Source: Loxodes magnus (Eukaryota; Ciliophora; Karyorelictea; Loxodida; Loxodidae). Taken from it: DNA of 64,000 nt. Where the stretch lies: NCBI GenBank assembly GCA_946699065.1, contig CAMPDV010000504.1, positions 62,001 through 126,000 on the forward strand. The letters run 5' to 3'. Each line of letters opens with the position of its first letter. Positions within the stretch are counted from its first letter, which is position 1. A program made the translations under genes and the position numbers. The notes below the pieces were generated by a model. The model was given only the letters and a program-made list of their open reading frames with translations. It searched no databases and was not told where the DNA came from. Positions 1 through 12,399 of the stretch are shown piece by piece.

Positions 1-3000
1 AGGAAAATAATTAAAACAACTAAACAATTAAATAATAAAAAATTTTATATTAAATGAATAAATAAGAATTATTTTTCATCAAAATATAATTGGACATATG
101 TAAGGCAGAGGGATAGAGAAATGTTCATAGAACTAAAAAAAATACAAAACAAACAATTATACAATAAAATATAATATAAAAAAATCAGAGAAAAGGATAG
201 AATAAGTGATGGTAAAAACGCTAAAATCTAACAGAAGAAATAAGAAAAAAACAAAATAGCATAATGTAGTATGTAAGGAAAAGCGTTAATTAAGAAAAAT
301 AGCAAAAAGAAATAGAACAAGTTCAAGAAGAAAAAGAATAAAATGCAAGATAAAAGTGAGAAGTAAGAAAAAAACTGAAACAAGCCTCAATTAGAATTTA
401 CTATGCTAAGAATCCGAAAAGCAAAAATGAACAATTACCCAACATTAATTAATAGGAAAAGACAAAAGAAGAAGAATAGAATAGATAAGAAGAAGGAAAA
501 GATAGATAATAAGTGGAAAAATATAAAAAAAGGGAAATAATTAATAATGAAGAGAATAGGGAAGTAGAGAATGATAGATAAGATAAAAGAAAGATGGAGT
601 AGGAAGGTGAATAAAAAGAAGAAAGGGATGAAGAGGTAGTAGAGGAGATGGATGAAAAAGAAGAATAAGAATAAGTCATAAAAATAGGAACAGCAAATGT
701 TAGGGGAATTAGAAGCGCAAAAGAGGCACTAGCCAAATTCATGACTCAAAAAAGTATCCACATAATGGCAATATAAGATATTTAGATTGAAGACTAAAAA
801 GATATGTGTAATATAGCAGGATATAAAAACTTAATAAATGTCGAGTCAAAAAAAGGGAAAGGAGTAGCATTCTATATAAGAAACGACAAATGTAAGGAGA
901 TAAAAGAAATATAGAATGAAGTCAACCAAATGACGCTTTTCAAAGGAGCGAGAGTGATGGTTATAGAAATAAGGAGAAAACTGGCAGTAATAAATATATA
1001 TGCACCTGTGGTAAAGGACAACTAATAATATGAGCCATTCTATAACTTAGTGAACGAATTAAAATTTTAAGAAACAGAAAAAGGACTTAATGTAATGATC
1101 ATAGGAGATTGAAATGCGCATTTAGAGTAATGAAAACCAAAGAAAACAAACTCAGCTGGTAAGAGAATGCTACAGTACATGGAACAGAATAATTTAATAT
1201 GCCTTGATCCAATTGAATAGGTATTTACGTTCACTAAAGCAATGAATATAAAATAGATTACTTTTTAATTGAAGAAATAATGAGAGAAAAGGTGATAAAA
1301 AGTGATTTTTATTACTCATATGTAATAGGGGACCACAGACCTGGTATTATATAGATAAAGATTGGTTAAGAAGTTAGAAAAACATAAAAGATAGCAAAAA
1401 TAAATTATCTACTATTAAAGAAAAAAGAGATCTAAGAATAATTTTAAAAATTTATACAAGAAAATATCGAAGAAGAAGAAATAGAAAGCCTAAACGGCAC
1501 GTAGACTTACAAATGATGAAAGAAAAAGATATAAGAAGGAGCTCAAATGGTATGTGGAACAGTTAAAACATAAAACTTTAAGATATATAAATACTCAGAA
1601 ACGACAAAATAGTGCAATAAAATTTTCAGAAAATGCAGCAAACAATTAAAATAAAGGATAAAGAACAACGAAGAAATAAATGAAAATCAACAAAACGTAG
1701 AATATAGAGAATACCAAAGAGTAAGACAATAATGCATTTAATCAAGGAGAAAAGATAAAAAAAATTAACTAAACCTATTTATGGACAATGTAAATAAAGA
1801 AAATCTGACAGAAATGTGGAAGAAACTAAAAAACCTACTTAATAGAAAAAATAATTAGTGAGCACCTTTATCAAAAGAAGATGTTAAGACTTTCAGGAAT
1901 GAATGATAGCAGCTATATGAAGATGGCGATAATACGATACCAACTAAATTCTTAAACAAGAGATAAATAGTGGTAAACTAATATGAAATTTGAGAAAGCA
2001 TTAATTAATTGGCGAAATGAAAAGCAGCAGGACCTGATGAAATTTAAGTAGGAACAATTTTAGCTGGTGGGAAAAATTAATAGAAGTAACTTGCAAAATG
2101 ATAGCTAAGATGATTTGAGAGGGAGTAATACCTTAGGAGATGAAACAACAATACATAATATTAATATACAAAAAAGGAGGATAAATAAACCCGATGAACT
2201 ATAGACAAATCTCTTTATTGAATCATGCTTTAAAAATTGTAGACGCATGAGTTTTCTAGCAATTGTAAGGATATCTTCATAATAATGAAAGCGAATATTA
2301 ATATGGTTTCAAAAAAGGAAAATCATGCGCACTATAAATCTTCAATCTAAGAACAGTATAGGTTTGGTCAATGCGGAACAAAAAAGATTTATTTGTAATA
2401 TTTGTTGATATTAAGAAAGCTTATGACTCAGTGCAAAGAAAGGACATATGATAAATCCTAAACGATCTAAAAGTACCGGATTAGATAATTAAACTATTAG
2501 CAAACTTCTACTGTGAAGAAGAACTTAAACTGAAAATCAATGATTAAATAAAAAAATCATTCGCGACAAATAAAGGGCTAAAACAGGGAAGCACAACGTC
2601 GCCAAGACTATTTAACTTAATAATAGCAAGACTCCTCCATAGCTTGGAAGATTAAAAGCTAGGAATTACGATAGACTTTAAAAACGAAGAGGGATGAACA
2701 CAAGAAATATATGCAGGATGTTTTGCATATGCAGATGACCTAGCCTTAATAAGTGAATGAGAATAATTATAGGAAGTAATCAAAAATTTAACCTCATGGG
2801 CAGAAAAATACAAACTGGAAATTGCAGATAAAACAAAATGAACGATATGAAAAGCAGCAAAAAATAGAAACTGAGAAAATATAGGCAATACTATTGAGGT
2901 GGGAAATTTAAGAATCGAAAGAGTAACGTCCTTTTAGTACTTAGGGCATATAATAGAAGAGACCATCAGCTTTTAAAAACACATGGAGAATAGACTAGAA

Positions 3001-4338
3001 GCAGCATAAAAAATGTAAACATGAATATTGGGAAAAATAGCAATAAATAAGGGATTAATACCATATAATGCAGGAATAATGATAAAAACCTTCATAAGCT
3101 CAGTTTTCAGTTATGGGACAGAAGTGATCCCATATTGCGAATAATTTGTAGGAAAATAAGTGATGGAGCAACTAGAAATAATATAGAGAAGATCTTTACG
3201 AGCAATCATAGATGCCCCTTTTTAAGTGCAAAATGAGATGCTAGAATACGAGTTACAGTTTATGAAATTTAAACATTACCTATGGCAGAAAACGCTGAGA
3301 TTAAGAGGCAGACTAATAGGTAACTAAGGAAAAACAGTAGATGGATTAATGTTCGACCTAAGTAAAGAAGAGAACTTTATTTTTGAACAATACTGCACAG
3401 CAATAAAAGTAGAATTAAAAATTGAAGACAAAGAAATATTTATAGATGATGGTAATAATAATCAAAAAGGGAAGAAAAACATTAATCTGCAATATGAGAA
3501 TATAGAGTATACGTAGAAGATAGAGAAAGGATGGAGTAAATGAAAACAACATTACAATATAGAAAAACATGATTTGATGAATATATAGGACCACCCAACT
3601 ACCTGAGATATAATAAAAATAGAAAAGAAGAAATATGTTACCTATTCAGAATAAGAACTAGATGTAATGTGGGCTAGGATTGCTTAAAAGAAAGACACCT
3701 AGTTATGACAAGTCAATGCCCTTTCTGTAACAATGCAAGAGAAAACGAAAGGCATATCATAGAAAACTGTTCAGAATACAAAGAAGGAAGATAATAATGT
3801 ATCTGAAATCTTAGAGAAATAGGAGTAGAGAGATAAGGAATGGAACTATTTGATATAATATGAGGAACGGCCAAATTCGAGAAATTCATTAGAACCTAAG
3901 AAGAGCAAAAAAGAGCTAAAGCTGACTTGATAATAAAAGATTATATCAAAAACATATTAGAAAAAAGAAAAAAAGGATACTTAGAAAAGAAAATTGAATG
4001 AAAAAGAGAAATAGGAAAAGACTATAGAGCAAGAAAAGGATAATTTTTATGAGTGTATAAAAGCTTGATCAAGAAGAAAAGAATTAGAAATGAAAATTAG
4101 TAAGATATGTAAGAAAAAATAAATTAAGCTTGCAATAAAGATCTAATAAAGCGTAGATAGATAGAAGACAGAAGAACAAGAGTTAACATTGAGGAAAGTG
4201 AGGAAGATATGTAACTAATAAGAGAAGGATTTCTATTACCTGAAGGCTTACTTGAAGAAACGGACATATATTGAGATATGTAAAGAGCTGCGCACAAACG
4301 AGGTGCTACGCGCTCTATAATCAAATTTATTTATTTAT
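1..4338 (+). mobile_element. APE-type non-LTR retrotransposon (LINE), nearly complete
   Basis: The unit holds an endonuclease, a reverse transcriptase and a C-terminal zinc domain in canonical LINE order, then a 3' end with a stem-loop and an (ATTT)n-like tail. The 5' end is undefined and may lie outside the window; positions 1-640 decode as a K/E/Q-rich stretch. The 3' hairpin at 4282-4320 pairs AGAGC-GC with GCGCTCT around a bulged T. The same 3' end recurs at 7729-7785 and 17490-17547, in diverged form at 16731, and inverted at 5270. No target duplication can be defined. It is an old but recognisable copy with at least three frame changes. The clade was not assigned; the YADD box and CCHC-like C-terminus do not decide it. 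Confidence 0.9.
648..4274 (+). CDS. LINE ORF2-like protein: endonuclease, reverse transcriptase, zinc domain
   Basis: Decoded with TAA/TAG=Q and TGA=W. The start is arbitrary: an in-frame ATG at 648 follows an acidic stretch that stays open upstream. APE endonuclease: GTANVRG near 687, MAIQDIQIED near 765, GDWNAHLEQW near 1104, DYFLIEE near 1256 and GDHRP. Reverse transcriptase: KAAGPDEIQ near 2030, MNYRQISLLN near 2190, FVDIKKAYDSVQRKDIW at 2401-2451, GLKQGSTTSP, the catalytic FAYADD at 2722-2739, and FQYLGHIIEE near 2931. The C-terminal CPFCNN...H...C zinc motif lies at 3717-3779. The reading frame changes near 1235, near 2050 and between about 3400 and 3500, so this copy is probably dead. 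The last in-frame TGA is 4272-4274, directly before the conserved 3' hairpin, which suits a code in which TGA near the 3' end terminates. Confidence 0.85.
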
Positions 4339-5269
4339 AAAGTAGATTTAAAGAAAATATTTTTAGCAAATTATAATCACTTAAAAATCTAATTTCTGCT
4401 TCAATATGTCTATAACTAAATCTCTACATTTAGAATTTTTCTAGTATTTTAATTTTACTTTTAACTAATTTTATTTCTTATTTAGTTCATATATGCTATC
4501 AACTTAAAAATGGAAATCTCTTTTTTTGATTAATGTCTATTAATTTTAACTGAAATAAATAGTATGAAAATAAATAAATGGTGATATTAAAAAATAGATT
4601 TAAATAATATGAATTAAAATAGAAACTTATTAGAATCTAAATTTATTGATATCTACATCCAAATTAGTTATAAGATTAAATATACATATTAGTTATAACT
4701 ACTTATAACATTATATATCATCATATCAAATATAGAGCACAACTAGACAATTATACTCAGAGTATACCATCACAAACAACCCTGCATAACCAGAGACAAG
4801 TCTAACTTGTCCCAATATTCTACCAGTATCAAAGTTTTACGGGCAGCTAAAAACTTTATTACTATCTATAATTTACTTTAGTTGTAGTTTCATAATAGCA
4901 GAATTATGACTCACAAAGCTAAGATAATATTTTCTAAAATTATAACAGCAATATTATAGAACATTTCAGTTCACTGACTAATCATACTCAATATATAGAA
5001 GCTCAAGAAATAAATATCAAACAGTAAATTGAAGAATTAACTAGAATTTTGAAAAAGACTAAGAAACTTATAACTTATCCAGAAGAAACTAAAAAATGCA
5101 TAAAATTTAATTGGAAGTGAATAAAGTAATTGCTAAGTAAGTAGATTAAAAATGAAATCGATTTTAAAAGATAGTAAATTTAAATAAATAATCATAATTC
5201 AAAATTAGAAAATATTAATATTGTAGGATTATAAAGAATAGAGTTAAATAAATATAAAAATGAGGATAT
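4339..5269. other. AT-rich intergenic stretch
   Basis: I see no motif-bearing gene on either strand. A somewhat less AT-rich part near 4740-4850 did not give a recognisable protein or RNA. Confidence 0.4.
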
Positions 5270-5560
5270 AAAGCGTGTATCACCTCAATAGTGCGGAGCT
5301 CTTTAATAAAGCCTTTAAAGTTAAAAAAATTCTTGCTGAAGTTTTCCAAAGTGCTTGCATTACCTTATAAATTTTTCATCTATAGAGCCGAGATCGGAAT
5401 GCTACCCAAGAGAAATTAGTATCAGGCCCCTTTAATCATTACCGTGACTTGATGCCTCTTCGATATTACTTGTTTTCTTGGCTGGATCTTAACCTATGGG
5501 TTACTTCATGGTACTAGAGATTAAGTCAGATTCCATTAAAGAAATACTCATCCCTATTTA
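5270..5560 (-). repeat. Short retroposon with LINE-like 3' tail, minus strand
   Basis: Positions 5270-5304 are an inverted, diverged copy of the LINE terminal hairpin (minus strand AAAGAGCTCCGCAC...). Upstream on the minus strand lies an unusually GC-rich block (about 5380-5530). The whole looks like a SINE-like unit with an unrelated head and a LINE-derived tail. A B-box-like GGTTAAGATCC lies near 5480 but matches poorly, so Pol III origin is unproven. One minus-strand frame of the block is protein-like (MKQPIGQDPAKK...), so a gene fragment carried with the tail is an alternative. Confidence 0.5.
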
Positions 5561-6850
5561 TTTATATCAAAAAAATCAACAAAATTTATTTTCCATAACT
5601 TTATTAATATTTGTTAAAACTAACCTTTTTGAATGACATTTTATTTAAATGCAAATTATTTACGAGATAAAGTTTATTAGATTAAAAAATATGAAAAAAT
5701 AGTAAGATTAAAATAAAATTCGCACTTTGATTAATTGTAATTTATATCTTTTAGAGATAAAGTAAAACTTTAAGACCATTCTAAAGACTTATATAGTTTA
5801 AAAAAAAATTTAATAAAAACTCATACCATTTTACTCTTTTTTGAAGTCATTTTAATAAAATGATATAAAAGAAAAAAAAGAAAAAAAATGAAAATTGTTA
5901 AATCACTATTCTAAAATATCAATTAGAATGATTTTTGATTAAAAATTACAATGTTTTTTTAAATAGAAAATAATTCAATTATTTCCAAAAAATAAAAAAT
6001 CTTTTTGTAGTTTTGCATTTAAAAAAAAAAAAAAAATTCATTAGAACAAAAAAAAAATCTTAGTAAAAGTAAAACAAAAAAAACACGAAAAAATTAGAAA
6101 AATTATTCACAAAAAATTAAATATCTAAAAAAATTAAAAAAACTTAATAATAAAAAAAAAATAAAATAAAAATGTTTTAAAAATTATAAGTTCATATACT
6201 ATTTAAAATGCTCTAAAAATAACATTTATTTAAGATTTTGGTCAAAAATAAATTTGCACATTTAATCTCAGAATATTTCCAGTTTATTTACTGTCATTTC
6301 TAGTCATTTCTTCAGTAAGAGTAAGTGTGTCTTATTTTTTTTAAATTTTTATTTTTATAAATTTGTTTTATATATTTTTTTTTTCAAGATTTAATTTTTT
6401 TTTCGATTATTTTTATATTGAATTTTTTTTTTTCTATTTTTTTTCTTTTTTTTTCTTTTATGTTTAAATATTGGCATAAAAGAATAAATATTTTTATTTT
6501 TTAATGCTCTTATTACTTTTTTTAATTTTTTTTTTTTTCTTTGTTCTACGTGATAACTTTAACGTAGATTTAATTTTTTCAAGATTTAACTTTAATTGAT
6601 TTTATATTATATTTAAATCTTTTTATAAATAATGACAAAAATATTTTCTTCTTTAAAGATTATTTTTGGATGAAAACTAACGTGTTAATACGAAATTTTA
6701 AATTTCTTTTAATATTATCTATTAATAAATACTTTTATATTAAGTAACTTTTTTTTCTTTAAAATTTATTATATCTGAGATATAATATTTTATTAATATT
6801 CTTTTAAAAAAAGATCACAAATTTTATTTAGGTCACAGTCTATCTTTTAT
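5561..6850. other. Very AT-rich stretch with homopolymer runs
   Basis: Long A and T runs dominate (for example 6020-6180 and 6330-6540). I see no gene, RNA or repeat unit. Confidence 0.4.
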
Positions 6851-6959
6851 ATAATCAAAAGAGCATTTAAAAATTAGCGATTCTAGTTTATTCATAGATG
6901 TGAATTGAATAAATTAATTTACTTGATTGCTTTTTGGTTAATTAATTACATTCATACGT

Positions 6960-7600
6960 TAAATGTTTATAAAAAGAACTTCGAATTTGCTTGAATTTTT
7001 CATATCATACGTTCGATGATTTTTAGACTATTTTTTCTGAGAGTTTATTATAGATCTATTCTCTCTCATTTCTTCTTAAATTCGTTAATTGCATGCTATA
7101 TGTTTTTATATTCTTTGTTAACTAGAGTTTTTTTCCTATATAATTTACCTTCTTGATTGCAATATTTCTTGAAAATATTTTCCTTTTAGTTTTCTACTAT
7201 TTGCTTTTATTTTCGTAATAATTGTTAGCAGCTTCTAACTTTGTGCCTAGGTCGTTTACAATATCAACATCTCATTATTTTCAAATAGGAAATTTAATTT
7301 ATTGTAGGCTGTCGCTCTACATCCATCGGATCATTCATCTACATTTTTTGCAGTAATAGGCTTTCAATTAACTCTGCGAATTGATTAATTTTTTTTCTAA
7401 TTATTCTAATCTGATAATTTCTAACTATTTATTTTCAATTTTTTTTCTTATGAATTAATCATCAGGTGATAAAAATTTTTTTCGAGTTCTTAAACAGTTC
7501 TTAAATCTTTAAAATTTACTAATTGCATGACTTGAGTCCTTAAAGTATTTTTTTAGACGTAACTTGACTAAGATGATTCCTTTTGAGAAGAGATTTTTTA
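6960..7600 (-). mobile_element. ORF1-only retroelement, copy 1 (coiled coil + CCHC)
   Basis: On the minus strand the decoded protein runs as a basic/coiled segment ending AELIESLLLQKMQMN, then DPMDVE, then a perfect zinc knuckle RCWYCKRPRHKVRSC (C-X2-C-X4-H-X4-C) at about 7270-7229, then a K/Q-rich C-terminus. The first W of the knuckle is TGA. The order and the DPMDVE motif match the copies at 31.5 and 40.2 kb. Both element ends are unclear here and no target duplication was found. Confidence 0.65.
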
Positions 7601-7728
7601 CAAGTAATTTTCCATTTTTTATTATTATTAATAAGTAGATTTTCTATTTTGAGAAGCTGACGTAACTTATTGAATGAATTGAATTAATATGAATAATGAG
7701 AACATTTTTATATTAATATTAACATTGA

Positions 7729-7785
7729 AAGAGCTGCGCACCAACGAGGCGCAACGCGCTCTATAATGAAATTTATTTATTTATA
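7729..7785 (+). repeat. LINE-type 3' tail hairpin, solo copy
   Basis: Contains the conserved GAGCTGCGCACC...GCGCTCTATAAT segment followed by the ATTTATTTATTTATA tail, nearly identical to the LINE end at 4282-4338. The sequence upstream is not LINE ORF, so this is either an extremely 5'-truncated LINE or the tail of a short retroposon whose head is not recognisable. Confidence 0.75.
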
Positions 7786-8209
7786 TGAAAAATAGAGATA
7801 AATTAACCAAATTAAATGAGATAAACTTAGATTATATAAGTTTATTTTATTGTATAATTGTCAACTATTTTTCATACTCATATTTTTAAAGAATGATTTT
7901 TGAAAGAAAATAAATTAATTATGTAGTTTAATTAATTTAATCTCAAATAAATTTTTTTTAAATACTAAAATATTTATTTTTACATAAAAATATGTAATTG
8001 ATAGATGCTAAAATTATCTAAACTTAAGATTTAAACAAACTTTTTCAAATTAATTGAGATATTTAACTTATAGAAAAATTAGTATGTTTATCCCTACTTA
8101 TTTAAAAATTAAAAATAGAATTTTCATATTTTTGTAAAAAGTTAAATTTAAATACATTATTTTGAAATATTTTATCTTATATTCATTTATTATGCATTAT
8201 TTGTTTTAA

Positions 8210-8640
8210 ATCAGGAGGACCAATTCCACAACTGAGATTGACTAAAATTTTAGCATCAGAAAATATCCCATGAGCGAAGAACTGAACAATAATTTTGATA
8301 GAAGTTAAGAGAAGATGAAACTGAAAAGACGTCAAGTAGTGTTAATGTTGAAAGATGCCAGATACTAAGATTAAAGTAGCATTCTGATCATGGTCCTTTA
8401 GAAGACAAGACTCACAAGAGAATACTAACCCTCTGGATGACTGCAGTAATAATTTTTTTTACTTTAAAAATCTTTATTAAAGAGTTACACACAATTGAAA
8501 TGTTATGAAGTTCTACTCAATTCTTTTAGTTTAGGAGAGAGTAGGATTAAATGGAAGTTAGTTATGAAGCTCTTTTCTAAGACTGTAAACTTAAATTTTT
8601 TATAAAGTTAAAAGTCACAGAAAATTATATTGTGAAAATA
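8210..8640 (+). other. Protein-like relic, unrecognised
   Basis: A less AT-rich block. One frame decodes as EDETEKTSSSVNVERCQILR and continues through a hydrophobic stretch near 8450. A second frame starting with an ATG near 8272 (MSEELNNNFDRSQEK) also looks protein-like. With all codons sense I cannot choose between them. It may be a host gene fragment or the 5' part of the element that follows. Confidence 0.25.
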
Positions 8641-8779
8641 TTAAATATATTTATGCTTCTTAAAGATGAAACAAGCTTCTATAGCTTTCAAAATTAATGT
8701 TCCTTCAACTTCGCTTATAAAACTTTTGCTTATCTCGATTACATAAAAATTTTCAATCTCTTTACTTTGCGTAAAACAG

Positions 8780-9665
8780 ATGTCAGGGATAAATCAAGGA
8801 TTCTTTACGGCTTCAAAAAAGCAGAAGTTAACGAAATCCTAGAAAGATTAGGACCAGGAAAAGGGAAAAGAAAAAGTCACCCATCAGGATGAGTTTCCCA
8901 TCTCTGAAGAAAAGTCTGGGAAATAGGCTAAAAATAAAATGGACTCAAAAATTTCAAATGTCACCACATAATAACAAATAAACTATGATTAGTTGAACAA
9001 AGTAATGCTGAACCTCTAGGAAATAATCAAAAAATTGAAGAAATACAATAATAAGTTGATGAAAATTTGGCTAGCAAAGAGGATAGAATCGGATCAAAGA
9101 CCTAAGAAAGAGACCTTAACGCATTTTGAAATATTTCACAAGACTAGAACAGTTAAACTCAAAACTACTAATAGAAGTAGAAAGAGCTGATCAACAACTT
9201 AGAAAAAATATAAGAAAATCAGTACAAATTGAAGCGATAAAAGAAACTGAAAGAATAAGGCATAATCTAATGATAATTGAAGGTGAAAATCTCTCAAGAT
9301 TTCAACCTAAAAGACAAGTAAAAAGATGTTATTACTGTAATTCTCAAACATTCCTGTGAAAAAGCTGCTAGAAGTTTCTCAATTTCAAGAAAGAATACTG
9401 AAACTAGTAGAAGTATTTGGAGAAATAAAAGAAGAGACAGTAACAACTAAAATAATAAAGATAAAGACTATATAGTAACAGGTTTTGGGAAATTTGCAAG
9501 AAAAAAGATATCTAGTATCTAGGTGAAAGAAGAATTTAAGGACAATAAGCATGGCAAGGGAAAGAGTTGTAGAGATTTTCAAACTTTTATTTTATGCTTC
9601 TAGATCAATCTAGAAGTTGGCGGGAAAAAGGTTGAAATATCTCCAAGAACGACAAATATTTAATT
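8780..9665 (+). mobile_element. ORF1-only retroelement, copy 2 (coiled coil + CCHC-like)
   Basis: The ORF can start at ATG 8780 (MSGINQGFFTASKKQK). A coiled coil follows (YDQLNKVMLNLQEIIKKLKK), matching LIKVVLNLQQQVRKLRK at 29.0 kb and LVKVMLNLQK at 41.7 kb. After a frame change near 9125 come LSRFQPKRQVKRCYYC and the knuckle region CYYCNSQTFLWKSC, in which F replaces the expected H. The 3' end has a perfect stem TTCTAGAT/ATCTAGAA (9598-9615), then GGTTGAAATATC, resembling the end of the 61.5-kb copy. W in LWKSC and EYWN is TGA. The 5' boundary is uncertain. Confidence 0.7.
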
Positions 9666-9669
9666 TTGT

Positions 9670-11160
9670 ATTTTTATTTCTTTTTGCAAAAAATCTTATA
9701 TTATACCTTTAATTTTCTTTTCATTTATAGTTCCATTTTAAATTGAAATAAATAGTTATAATTACAGCTCTATAAGATAAAATTTGAATTATTTCAAAAT
9801 TAAGTACTAAAAATTGCTAGAAGTATTCTCAGATTTAAATTAAACAATATCTAAAGTTCAAAGATAAGAAGAAACTGGGTGCTTTATGCTATAAAAATTT
9901 AGCGAATTAAAAATCTAATAAAAAGATTTATTCGAACATTTTTATTTTCTGAAACAAATGAAATTTAGTAAATGAAAGAGATATTAAATTAAAAAAATTT
10001 TCATATTCCGTCATAGTTAAAAAAATTTGCTCTAGCAAGAAATAGTATTGAGGAGTTTTTACTTAAAACGTTTATAATCACATGAAAATCATAAAATAAA
10101 ATATCGATATTCAATAAGAAAGCTTACGTTGTTTGGTAATACAGGATAGCAGATAAAAGTTAATTGGATATAAAAATAGAAGTTAAAATAAAAATATTAT
10201 CTGAAGGAATCGATAATTTTTATAAGAAAATAATTTCAAAGGTCTTAGATAATATGAGTTGTGATTTAACTAAGGGAATATGAAAAAAAATATTCAAAAA
10301 TTTGTATGCTGCTTTAAGTAATTAAGTAATATCTTAATAAAAATAAATAATCAAGCAATTTTAAATAAGCTGAGATGCATAAGATCTATTTTATATAAAT
10401 TAAAAGTCAAGATATTCAATAATTTAAGATCTCTGTTATATAAATCGAAATTACGACTAAGATATTTAAATTATTACAGCTATTTATTTTTTTAACTTTA
10501 CCTAGCATAGAGTAAACATTTTTCTTACCTTTATTTCTCTGGTGTTATTTTTTAAATCGATAATTGATTTAAAAGTAACTTCTCTTTATATCTCAGATAT
10601 TTCTGATATTTCAATTATTTCAATACTTTATATAGTAATTCGATTATCACATCGTTCAACTCATGATTAATTACATATCACTAGCATTTTAGTTTATGTA
10701 ATAATTAAATTTCAATATACTAAATCAAAAGTAATTTCAGTGCTTCAGTATAAAAACGATGAATTATAATATTATTTAAAATCTTGACCTACTATTTTCT
10801 ATCAAATAAAGATAAAAGTATCCATTCTTTTGATGCACATACTTGTGTTACCTCTTTGATATTTTTCATGTCTATATCAACCTCAAGTTTGATAAATGTT
10901 TTTTCTTAAATTCTAACTCTTTTCCGTTTTTATCAAAATTTAATTCCGAAACGTCACTACTTATTTTCTAGATTCTTTAAAAGAAATGATATCGCTATAT
11001 ATCTTAAGTTTCAAAACGATCTTCTTTATCTAGCTTTCCAGATAAAACAGGTCTGCAGAAATTTCAAATTTTAAGAGAAAATCAAGTAAAACTAAAAGTT
11101 ATAATAGAGGAAAACAAAAAGCATTTATTTTGAAATAAGTTTTTATAAAGAGATATTATT
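9670..11160. other. AT-rich stretch without recognisable gene
   Basis: No RNA gene, tandem repeat or motif-bearing reading frame was seen on either strand. Confidence 0.35.
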
Positions 11161-12080
11161 TGTCGTGCTCTTTTTTATCTTGGCTGTAATACGTTCCAAA
11201 AAATTTGTCGAGGATTGGTATTAGTACTTCATAATTAGTTATAATCTAATAACGATGATCAAGATGATACTTGTATGGGAACTTATCCCAATGTGAATCT
11301 ACAGATACATCATAAACTTAACGATATAAATACTTTGGCCCAGTAGTTTATAGGAAATATTAGTGTACAGTAGAATGAAGTTGACATAGAAACATAAGTT
11401 TTTACTATGTGATTGAATGCAAAATTAGTTGTTCCAATCATATCTTCAGGTTTTTACCATTAGTGATGAAATGAATGCCCGTTACAATATAAAAATTTGA
11501 TATCATATTATGCTCGATGCTATGTTTACCACCAAAGTTCAAAACCTAACATCCATAACAGAATTTCACGAATGAAAGAGTAGTGATTTTCGTTATGCCC
11601 TATAAGACAATCCAATCAATGAACGTTTTCATCAAAGATAAAACTAGCATATTGACTGAAATAGACTTTATTTACTTTTTTGAAATTATCATTAGATAAG
11701 CTTTTTCTAAAACTTTAATAATGATAAATAGGAAAGCAATGATTGACGATATTGAAGCCAATTCAACGATTCAATAAATGAGTCACATTGCATAAGGAGA
11801 AGATATTTTAAAAAGTTTATTCTGTGCTATCTACTTTATATCTTCTTAATTAGATCTTTCCGGATTAGTATAAATTCCAATAACATACAATGAGAGGAAT
11901 ATACTTGCAATCCACAGGTAATCAATCTTCTTTTTTCTGAATTTTCATATTTGATTATAAATAGAGTGATATACGATTTAGGTGGATCCACGTTAATAAA
12001 TATTTTAATTTTATTCGCTCAAAACTAAATGTAGGTGGATACACCTTAGAGTTTTTCCCTTCTAATGAAAATATTTAAAT
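11160..12080 (+). other. Protein-like relic, unrecognised
   Basis: A less AT-rich block in which one plus frame reads CRALFYLGCNTFQKICRG, then NDDQDDTCMGTYPNVNLQ, with several TGA-encoded tryptophans. Other frames in the right half also look protein-like. No family was recognised. It may be a decayed host gene or transposase; I cannot distinguish these. Confidence 0.25.
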
Positions 12081-12399
12081 TATTGGTATTAAGTATTTAA
12101 AAAGCATTTATAATTAAAAAAGAATGACACTTATAAAAATAAACGGCATCATATGCCTTAAAGCTATTCAAATGCATAAAAATAAAAATCTTTATTTCCT
12201 CAAATACTAAATCATAGAATTATCGATCATATTCAATCATCTTTGCTAGCCTTCTTACTGAATTACTTTTAATAGCTTAGACCATATAGCATTCTTTATA
12301 CCTTTTTAATAATCCAAAGGAATATTTAATTTGTTTCGTTTAATTTTAATTAAAATATATATTTAAAGGATTAAAAGTAATAAAAAACTGAAAGTATTT

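Noticed and set aside
449-742. Minus-strand Ser/Phe-rich ORFs such as the 97-aa ORF in the LINE
   Set aside because: They are antisense shadows of A-rich or retroelement coding sequence under the standard code.
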